Assembly: GCA_028565635.1 (NCBI GenBank)
Contig: JAOXYB010071501.1
Span: forward strand, 1 to 23,940
Length of the DNA stretch: 23,940 nucleotides
Reading direction: 5' to 3'
Source of the DNA: Phoronis ovalis
Lineage: Eukaryota; Phoronida; Phoronidae
Shown here: positions 1 through 9,600 of the stretch, in pieces
Position numbering within the stretch: the first letter of the stretch is position 1
Layout: the number at the start of each line of letters is the position of its first letter
The notes under the pieces: model-generated
What the model was told of the DNA's origin: nothing
What the model saw: the letters and a program-made list of their open reading frames with translations, nothing else
Database searches by the model: none
Program-made: the position numbers and the translations under genes

Positions 1-80
1 TTGGTACAATAATTGCCTGATTCCAAACAGTGGGGGTTAGACTATATAAGAAACATTTATTATATAATTTACACAAATAT

Positions 81-197
81 ATATGTATCACTGTTATTAT
101 ATATGTATCACTGTTTTTATATATGTATCACTGTTATATATGTATCACTGTTATTACATATGTATCACTGTTATTACATATGTATCACTGTTATTAT
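81..197. repeat. 20-bp minisatellite, six copies
   Basis: Six head-to-tail copies of a ~20-bp unit (ATATGTATCACTGTTATTAT and close variants) start at 81, 101, 121, 138, 158 and 178. The third copy is 17 bp. There are no spacers between units, and the apparent open reading frames here are products of the repeat. It lies upstream of the first visible exon, probably in an intron of the same gene or in its 5' flank. Confidence 0.95.
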
Positions 198-504
198 AAT
201 AATATCATGAACAAACAGTATAAGCAATTTTCTAGGAAGGTTCAATTTCATTCTTTTTCTATCACTCTTTTGAACAAGAAATGTGTGTGGTACACAGTTT
301 CATGAGTAGATTGGTAAACTATCTAAATTCTGCAGAACGAGTTTCTTGAACACCCTAATTTTCAGATTTAATATTTTCTTTAAATTAAATACACACATTT
401 GCATTTTTTATAGTTTCTTAAAATTAACGCACCTCTGCAAATTGGAGGACATAATCATTTTTATGCCTATCACTATGTAATAGTGAATGGGCATATAGTC
501 ATAG
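198..504. other. AT-rich non-coding stretch
   Basis: I see no exon, RNA gene or clear repeat here. The stretch separates the minisatellite from the large repeat array. Confidence 0.6.
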
Positions 505-2110
505 GGTATGTGGCATCGTCGGCGTATGTAACCTTTTCTTTGTCTCGCTATAACGGCTTCAGCATTTGTCAGATCATCTTCATATTTGGTACAGGGTACA
601 TGTAAGTACAGGTCAAAGCACAGGTCGGATATAATTTTGAGCTCGATTACTTCCAACATGGCCGATTGGTAGCCATGTTTGTACCTGAGAGTGTACCTCA
701 CTTTGCACCCATTTCGGGAAAGACGAAGCGATGACTGGACAATTCAAAGGTGGATTCACGTAGGCCATGGGTTGGTGGGCGTATTAGGCCATGTGACATT
801 TCAAAATGACCTTGAGAAGTAGGTCAAATGTCGATACGAATCTTTGACAATTTTTGTTGCACGTAACACTTTCTTTGTTGCACAATAACTGCTTCAGTTT
901 TTATCCGATCAGCTTTATATTTGGTACAGGATAAATACAGGTCAAAATGCAGATTGTCTATCATTTCGACATGGATCACGTTCAAGATGGCCAGCTGGCG
1001 GCCATGTTTATTATCGAGATGTTAGCTCGCAATAATAGGTTTTGTTTTTGTCGGATCATCTTCATATTTGGTAAAAGGTAAATACTAGTCAAAGTACACG
1101 TTGGATATAAGTTTGACTCCGATTACTTCCAACATGGCCAACTGGTGGCCATGTTTGTACCCGAGAGTGCATGTTACGTTGCGCCCACTTTGGGAAAGAT
1201 GAAACGATGACTGGACGATTCAAAGGTGGATTCACATAGGCCATAGGTTGGTGGGCGTATTAGGCCAGGCCACATTTCAAAATGACCTTGAGAAGTAGGT
1301 CAAATGCTGATGCGAATCTTCAACATTTTTTGTGCGTAATACTTTCTTTGTCGCGAAATAATTGCTTCAGTTTTTATCCGACCAACTTTATGTTTGATAC
1401 AGGGTAAATACAGGTCAAAATGCAGATCGTCTGTAATTTCCATGTGGATCGCTTTCAAGATGGCCAACTGGCGGCCATTTTTTTCCCCGATAGTACACGT
1501 TACGTTGCGCCCATTTCAGGAAAGACGAAGCGATGACTGGATGATGACATTTTTCATTTGCGTAACACTTTTCTTGTCTTGCAATGACTGCTTCAGTTTT
1601 TATCATATCAGCTCTATATTTGGTACAGGCTAAATACTGATCAAAGTGCAGATAGGCAGTAATTTTGACTGGGATAACTTCGAAGATGGCTGAGTAGCGG
1701 CCATGTTTGTTCTCGAGATGTTAGCTTGCAATAATAGCTTTTGTTTTTGTAGTATCATCTTCATATTAGGTACAGGGTAAGTACTGGTAAAAGTACACGT
1801 CGGATTTAAGTTTGACCCTGATTACTTCTAACATGGCCTACTGGTGGCCATGTTTGCATGTTACGTTGCGCCCATTTCGGGAAAGACGAAGCGATGATTG
1901 AACGATTTGGAGGTGGATTCACGAAGGGCATAGGTTGGTGGGTGTATTGTGCCAAGTGACATTTCAAATTGACCTTGAGAAGTAGGTTAAATGGCGATAT
2001 GAATCTTCGACATTTTTTGTTGTGCGTAACACTTTTTTTGTCGCACAATAACTGCTTCGGTTTTTAGCTGATCAGCGTTATGTTTGGTACGCCATTTCGG
2101 GAAAGACAAA
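505..2110. repeat. Degenerate tandem array of ~475-bp units (probable mobile-element-derived)
   Basis: Recurring blocks share a fixed order: a CTTCAG...TTTTTATC box, a TTTGGTACAGG box, a GGTCAAA box, an imperfect palindrome around ATGGCC...GGCCAT, and a CATTTCGGGAAAGACGAAGCG box. The TTTGGTACAGG-like box recurs near 584, 916, 1061, 1390, 1617, 1764 and 2080. The GGGAAAGACGAAGCG-like box recurs near 715, 1193, 1517, 1877 and 2098. The period is about 475 bp, with one copy shortened. Short open frames on both strands here are by-products. The array looks like a local expansion of a dispersed invertebrate repeat; the family is not recognised. Confidence 0.87.
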
Positions 2111-2295
2111 GCAAAACCACCTATTTTCCTTTCAAACCAAAAATTTGACATTTTCCCTCTATTATCAACCTCAAAACTCCTATACATACAAAGATGGCTT
2201 TACAACTAAAAAAACTACATCATATGATGGGCATCTGTGCACCCGCAGACCTCTTGTTGGCATTACTAATTTGAGAATTTTTATCTTGCTTTCAG
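2111..2295 (+). other. Intron end with splice acceptor before first visible MIS18BP1 exon
   Basis: Pyrimidine-rich sequence ends in TTTCAG at 2295. The reading frame downstream stays open right up to it with no good ATG, which supports an acceptor rather than a transcription start. Confidence 0.75.
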
Positions 2296-3605
2296 GCTTT
2301 GGCTTTCCAACCACAAAGTAGTAGCACCCCTTGTATTCCTGTTAGGGAAAAGGATAAGCAAGGAAGATTTTCTCTAGGAAATAAAAACAATAGCCTTAGT
2401 TCTGCGTTGCAAACAAATTTTGCAAAACCCAGCACTCCAAGTCGAAAGTCTGTGGACAGAAAAAACATGCCCAGGCTTCTAAATTCAAAACATACACAAT
2501 CTCAAAATGTTGATAGAGCTGTTTGTACATATCCACAGTCTGATTTAAGTAACAAGCACACTGGGAAATCTAAAGTGGTGAAATTAAAACTTGGTCAGGC
2601 TTCTGCTGATACTGTATATTCAATTCCTAATTCACGTTCTACTTCATATGAAAGACAAATTAATAGACAGAAAGTAACCAGTACAAATTGTTCATCTGCA
2701 TTTAATGAAAAAAGGAAGGAAACATATGTGAATCCAGACAGCAGTATTAAACCTGCTAAGAATAGTATGCAAAACCCAACAGAAGGAAGTTTGGTGTGTG
2801 GAAAGAAATCGCAAACTTTTAATGCTGGTAATGTTGACAAAGTGTCTTCACTAAAGCAGTGTACAGTGTCTACTAAAGAACCATTGCAAAACAACTATTT
2901 GCGGATTGCATCTAAAACACCACTAATGAAAAGTCCAAATAAAGATTTAATGCCAGAATTTTTGGAAAGTCGAAGACATAGCATTGATAAAGGGATGGAT
3001 AATAAAATTATTGAACATGAAAGTGTAATTGAAGAGAAATCAAAGCCTGTAGATTTTCTAGCTCTATTTTACAGTCTGAAGGGGGAAACTCCTCCTCATT
3101 CAAATGTATCTGATCGTTCAATAGCTAACAAATCAAGTGAAGATGTAGATAAAACTGTGGACGGCAGTGTCTCTAGTCAAGAAGACGAGGCGGAGGAGGA
3201 TGAAGAATCAGAGGGAGTTAATTTGATAGTAGAATCTGATAGTAGCATCCGCGACACACCTACTACGATAAGACATGTTCACAGAAAAAGTGATGCACAC
3301 TCTGCTGATAGAGATGTTTCTACTAGTATTGATGAATCTAATAATGAAAGTGAACACAGCGACAGTTCAGCTCACGCGGATGAGGGTGATAATGGGAGTA
3401 ATCATAGCAGCAGGTCTAGTAGTGTAGAACTAGCCAATGAGGATAGTGATCTGCCATCACCTGATAACATTAGAAAATCAAAACAGAAAATAAAAGAACA
3501 AAAGCAGCTGGCTGTAAGAAATAAGAAAGATATAATTAATCTACATAACTGGATTATTACACCTATATGGCATACAAGAAAAGTAGCTGTGGAAGGTCGT
3601 AGGGT
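2296..3605 (+). CDS. MIS18BP1: MIS18BP1 visible exon 1: disordered N-terminal region and start of SANTA
   Basis: A 1310-nt exon. The acceptor is a pyrimidine-rich tract ending TTTCAG (2291-2295), and the donor is GTAAGT at 3606. It encodes residues 1-436 and leaves phase 2. The protein is low in hydrophobics and rich in Ser, Lys and Asn, with an acidic run near residues 296-306 (EDEAEEDEESE), so it is probably disordered. The last 22 residues open the SANTA domain: NLHNW, then KVAVEGRR. Proline-directed sites (for example TPSRK, TPLMKSP, LPSP) could be CDK targets. A start within this exon is unlikely because the ORF is open up to the acceptor and the first in-frame ATG (2467) is far inside. 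Confidence 0.93.
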
Positions 3606-6600
3606 GTAAGTTAGTAAAGATTTCTTTGCTGTGCTGTAAATAAATGTTTACAAATAAGAATTTTACTGCATTGTAAACCTAGCTCAGACAAAAACAATTT
3701 TACTATATCTGTTCATATTGCCTTGCGTCAACCGAAAGACTTTTTTTAACTGCAGGAAATGTTCTCCTTCACCACCGACCCGAGGACAATATTGTCCATG
3801 CTGGAATAGTATTGTTCAAGCAATTTTGTACGCAGCCCCACAGCACTGATAACACTTCTATTATCTTTCCGTTTCATTGGTAGTTTTTCCTGAATAATAC
3901 CATAAATGCTTCACTAGTTGATTTGCCTGTTTAAAGTATAAACTAAAACAAATAATGTTGAATTAACTGGGTACTATGGGGAAATATTGTTCTCAAAAAC
4001 ATTTATTGTACTCTGCTTCGGACACTGGATGTTTTTTTAACACTGTTTTGCCATAGTGACCAGTTTATACTTTTTATATACAGTTTAGATAATATTGAAG
4101 ACTTTGTATATAGTATTTTAATTTAACTACATGTTTTATATTCAAGTACAATTTTTAAAGTTGACATGACATCAAATGAACATTAATGCAGATATCAAAC
4201 ACAAATTTTAGTCCAAAACTGAATCATACTTATTAAGCCATGAGAGCTTTCGGTCTTGTGACAAGACTGAAAGCTCTCGTGGCTTAATAAGTATGATTCA
4301 GTTTTGGACTAAAATTTGTGTTTGATATCTTTTTACTGAATCGAAATAAGATCGAATGAACATTTATGCTGATGTTTATTCTTTGTTTGGATGACAGTTT
4401 CCCATACCATTAAAGGAATATCATTTTTATGGTATACTAATTATCTGTTTCCTTGTCTAGTTTTGTCTCTCAAACAGTGTGTAAAAAGTACAATGCAGTC
4501 TTTTCACAGTTTGGTTTATAAGGCCGGTAGTGTTTTAGAACTGTATATGTTAAATTTTTGTGTTGTCAGGAAAAAGTTTTTTTGCTATACTACTGTTGTT
4601 TCCAGGGACAAGGCTAAAGAACAGTGGTGGCATAGCTCTGCTGTAAGTGGACGTATATATAATCACACTGTGAAGACATCCAGTGGAACAGTGTACAATT
4701 TACATGAGCAGATTAATAAAGAATCTACTGTTGAAGCAGGTATGGTTAAGCTGCACATATTGTTGCTTCATTATTTCTGACAATGGTCTAACCATTTGTT
4801 AATAACCGTTTCAGTTTCAACTGCTGGATAGGTTAGCCTTTGGCAGTGTGTCTTTATGTTTGCCTACTTACTAAATTCTAAGAATTTTTATAGAGATCAA
4901 CAAGCTAATATATGATTTATTGTTTTCTGATGTCAATTGCTAATGTGCCTGGTGTAATGTTACTGGTGCCGTTAAGGAAATTACATGTTGTTGAGATTGT
5001 GTAGGTTTTGAAAATTCTAGAAAACTTAGTACATTTGATAAACTATTTTGTGCCTTTCTTCTATTACTACTAATAGTTACTAAAACAGCTTTAAGCACTT
5101 AAGGTAAGATCATTGTGACACCGCTATTTGATCATAACTTTCAAATTTCACATAATCTGATAAGCTGCCAGGAACTTTTGTTTTCAAACAAAATTTGACC
5201 AGTCTTTGCATGTACTAAGCTGAAACTTGGCAAAACGCATTTTTATATTTAGTTCTACTAAACTGTCTCAAATTTTAAAAATTTAATAAAATGGTTCTCA
5301 TCAGGTCATATGACCAAATTTGAACAATTAAATATCAGGATTTATTAAGTTTAGAGTATTAACTTTTTAATAATACATACTTTTGTATGTCTCTCTCTCT
5401 CCATTTTAATTACTAAAACATAGGTTGAAATATTTGTACACTTCAATGTATCTCTAAGCCTTAATTAATATCATTACAATAACTATTATTTTTCTTATTT
5501 AAGGGTTTAATGAAGAAGTGGCTCACAAGTTTCGTTATGGGTTTTCAGCCAATTGGAAAGCCATATTAGACAAATTTTATAATAATAATAACGAGAGCAT
5601 TGAAATACTGCATTCTGAAAAAGACAATAACGACAGACCACCCGCTGTTAAAACTGATAACTTATGTAGAAAGGTAAAAAAGAACTTTCTTTTAGACGAC
5701 TATAAACTTGAATCACAAAGGTCTAGTGTTAGAACCTATAAACTTGAATCACAAAGGTCTAGTGTGAGAACACCTTCGGAAAAATCTATTTCGGAAAATT
5801 ATTCTGTTTCTGGTTCTCCAAGAAAAACAAAAAGTGACACTCACAAGAATGCAAAGTCTGAAGATGTGAAATATTCATCAGAGAACAGCAGTTCAGACTC
5901 AGAAACTGAGACATCGGTTATTGAAGAAAAAGATCTTCCTAAACCCAAGAAAAAATGGATAAAACCATTAAGAACAACAAAACGCAGTGATGTAAGTAAG
6001 AGAGAAGTAAATAAATTAGTGAATGGTGCTAAAGGAATGTGGTTCCGAGAAAGTAAAAGAGATAAAATGAAACATTCATCAGGTTAGCTACATTTCATTT
6101 TATATTGTTAAGAATGCATTTGTCACAGATTTTGTTTTTCAAAGGCAACCCGGCCAAAGGTGGGCTTCGCATTAAGTATAATAGATCATTTTAGAGAGGT
6201 GGTACCCCGTTTTATTCTTGCGGTGTTTTCTGGTCTCACTTCCAATTGATCGACAACTAAACTTGAATAATTAATATGTAAGAGCTTGGATCAATTTAAA
6301 AATTAAGAAATGGAGGGGGTGAAAGAGGATGTGAAATTTGAACAGTGATATAGGACACTGCTAAGAAGAGCATACCTAATGTTACTGTTTCAACTTTTTT
6401 AGTCATTTTCCTGCTGCCAGATGATGCTTTCTATAGTCATTTTCCTGCTGCCAGATGATGCTTTCTTTAGCATTCTGTTACTCTTCTTGTAGGCTGAACA
6501 TCTTGTGACTTCTTGGACACTTTACCGAGTAATTTTCATTTCAGTTGTGACGCCCTCGGGTGAAATCCAGATGCATTCTCTTCCTCGTACTGCACGCGGA

Positions 6601-9600
6601 CGTTCTGTTAAGCCTCAGCTTGCATGGTGGGCCAGTCAACGTGTTGTGTATAATCACTCCAATGACAGGGTTGATATTATACCTGGTACAAATGACAGCA
6701 TGATGGAGATAAGTGGATTCTTACCACAGTCTTGTAAGTTTTGTTTCATTGTTAACATACATGGTTGTCAAAGATTCCAACTCAAGACAAATAGGAAGTA
6801 TAGATTAACTTAAGTCGATAAATTTCATAAGTTTTTTTCAGTGACAAGAAAGCCAAGAAAAGTAAAAAAATCAAAGCCTCATAGTATGAAAAGGACACAA
6901 ATGGTAGAGGTAGATGAGTCAGACAGCAGTACCTTAGAGTCGGACTCTGATCCTATTAACTTGAATAAGCGGAAATCACCCATTGATTATGTTAAAAAAG
7001 GTATGACTGTGTTATTTTGTTGTTATTTACTTTGCATAGGTTCTTACTAGAAATGGACCCTACTATTCTCGCGGGTACGATCCTTATATCTATTACAGTA
7101 GGCCATATAATATTAGTGCCCGGGGTAATTAATCACTAGCATTGGAATTATTGTCTAAGTGCGCATGCATGACAGTTAATGTCTAGGTCAAATGCTAGGA
7201 TTGGAAATATTGTCTAGATCAAACACTAAGAACTCCCAGTGACAAGACGTTGAATGTACAAATACACAGCAGGCACGGAACATTCGACATCGACAGTACA
7301 AATATATCTGTGACTGTGTCACAATGTATGTAATCTACTAATCATGGGTACACTGCAATGGGTGCTCACCTAGACAGAGGAAAGGGGGGAAATTCCACTC
7401 CTGGACCATTCTTTTAGTAGTAGTATAGATGTGCAAGGCGTGGAAAATGTTATATCTAAAGTATCATTCAAGTGCTGTGAAAAATCATAGTCTCATGCTC
7501 AGTTTGATGATGTCACTTTAGGGACTTTTGTCACAGCACAGTTAGTTACTGGAAGTCAGAGTCTGGTGTTTAGTATGTACATTACTGATGTATGGGCTGT
7601 ATTCATTTTAGGTAAAGTGAGTAAAACTAGTAATAGGCAGTTTGCTGCTGCTTTGGAAGAGTCGAGTGGAAAAGAGAAAATGAAAGGGAAGAAAGTATCA
7701 CACAAATTTGAAAGAGAAAAGTTTAAAAAACCTCAGCATTCTAAGGTACTTAAATTGTATTAGGTGCATAATTTTAAGTAAACTGTTAGTCATTTCGCCT
7801 AGTTTCATGTACTTAAAGCATTTCTAGTTATGCATGTTCTTGTTACTTTGTTGATCATTTGTTTCTGGATGTAATGTGTAACGCTTGTGAATTTTGTATC
7901 GCAGGCAAAACTGTCTGATTCTGATTCTAAAGCTGGCAGTCTTAGTAAGAAAAAGACGCGAAAAGAACTAGATACTTCGGATTTGTTTTCAGGTAAGTGG
8001 TATAAATTCACATTGACATCCTCTCTGCTACATAATAGATGTATGTAGGGATGTAAGATACTTTCTGTCACAAAAAGTTCACCTTGTGGACAAATCTGTC
8101 GTGTACTCACAAGTCATGTTAAACCATTATAATAGGCATGAAGATAAATGATTAAAAGTTAACAATTAACCAATCACAAGAAAATTCCTTTGGGAGTGGG
8201 AAGCTGAAGACGTACTCCAGACAAAGGAGTTGAATATAAGGAAATTACATTGATTTAAAGTTTGTTAAGGTTATCGAAGAGACTCATTATGGCTTGAATA
8301 AAAATATGTTTAAAATCAAGTTAATATTTTTTGATCTGCTCTAAATATTTTAAGTGACACAAACTGTTCCTGTAAATCCGTACATACAATGTATCCCATG
8401 ATCCTGTAAAATTTGTAATTTAGCAGCAAAACCATATGTTGCTGAAATGCTTGTTAGCAATTTTAGTGTCACCGTTCACCTGGATTATGCAACAAATTTT
8501 ATCATTTTTCAAAAGTTTTGAATTGCTCCCGTTTATTTAGTCATTCTAGCATAAGTATGCTTCTATTTGGTTTAGATAACCTGGAAAGCCCTGCTGAATT
8601 AAATTTAAAATCCTATTCACTACAAGAAGATGTCATGGGACTGCTGAAGAAACACAGGAAGGAACGATTTGTGAACAGACCTGCAAAAAATACAATATAC
8701 AATTCTCCACCTCAAAGTAAAAATATACCTCAAGTTCGTGTAACCTTGAAAGACATCATGAAAAATCCCTCCAAAGCTAATATGACATCTTTCAAGAATC
8801 AACTGCATCTTGCAGATGCACGGAAAAAGTCTGTAAGTTTCACAAAAGATGATAGTCCATCAAAAGCAAAGAGGAAGTGTCATGATCTGACTCGGCAGAA
8901 AATGCAAGAATGTGTACAGGAAGAAAATCGGACCATACCTGATACTGAATCAGAATCTGATAGCGACTCATACGGTGTCAGGAGAAATTTTAACAAACAA
9001 CAGATACAATTGGGAAATAATAAAAATAAAAAAGGAGGGCTACGTAAGTTCAATAGTCAAGAACACCTTCCCCAAACGTGTAGGGAAGTTGGCAAAAAGA
9101 GGCACGTCAGAACAAAGTCTGTCCAAATGTCAAGCAAATTGGTGTCTGAAGATGGCGAAGAATCTCCATGGAAAGAGGCAGAGGTTGAGAGATTGAACAG
9201 GTAAGAATTTGTGTATAATGCTATGCCGTAACTTAGCTAACACTTGTTCCTAGCTAAGTAAATCAGTATTGAAAGTTTCTTGTGCACAAGTGTATGTTCA
9301 ATGAAAAAACATGTTTCAATTTATTTCTTACAATTATTTCAAATTTCCTTGTAATGCCATATTATTTTATTCAAATTAAAAAAACTCAGTAAGATATTTC
9401 AATATTTCAATGTATAATTAAGTCACTTTTGAAAATTCAGAAAAGAAGGAGGAATTGCTTTTATCTCCATTTTAGGGAGTTTATTTTGAACTATTTTTGT
9501 CTATGAGAACTTTTTAGATTTATAGACTTGATGTCAATCATTTTAGGATGTGTACACCATCTAATGTTTGAAATTATTGCATTTAAGATAAGTGAATTAT

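Larger units (their letters stand above)
3606..4605 (+). other. MIS18BP1 intron 1
   Basis: A 1000-nt intron between two parts of the SANTA domain. It contains the long hairpin at 4191-4329, a pair of 23-nt direct repeats that flank it, and a 14-bp perfect palindrome at 3784-3797. No other gene is visible. Confidence 0.9.

Noticed and set aside
81-197. CRISPR-like repeated units
   Set aside because: Units are head-to-tail without spacers and the DNA is clearly eukaryotic.
13-305. Two overlapping open frames with repeated Tyr/Cys/Leu-rich units
   Set aside because: They are translations of the 20-bp minisatellite; no domain, and the repeat alone explains the open frame.
408-2187. Several open frames on both strands (408-701, 1394-1633, 1415-1606, 1806-2048, 1987-2187)
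   Set aside because: All fall in the degenerate repeat array, share fragments with each other through the repeat, and match no family.
2595-2894. 99-codon antisense open frame
   Set aside because: It is a shadow of the large MIS18BP1 exon.
4391-4605. Open frame upstream of exon 2
   Set aside because: The SANTA sequence starts only after the TTTCCAG acceptor at 4605; what precedes it is intron read-through.
7805-8110. 101-codon antisense open frame over exon 7
   Set aside because: It overlaps a supported sense exon and has no recognisable domain.
8521-8575. Alternative acceptors (AG near 8540 and 8549) for exon 8
   Set aside because: The AG at 8574-8575 is the one that joins exon 7 in phase and yields a continuous Asp-Asn-Leu-Glu sequence.
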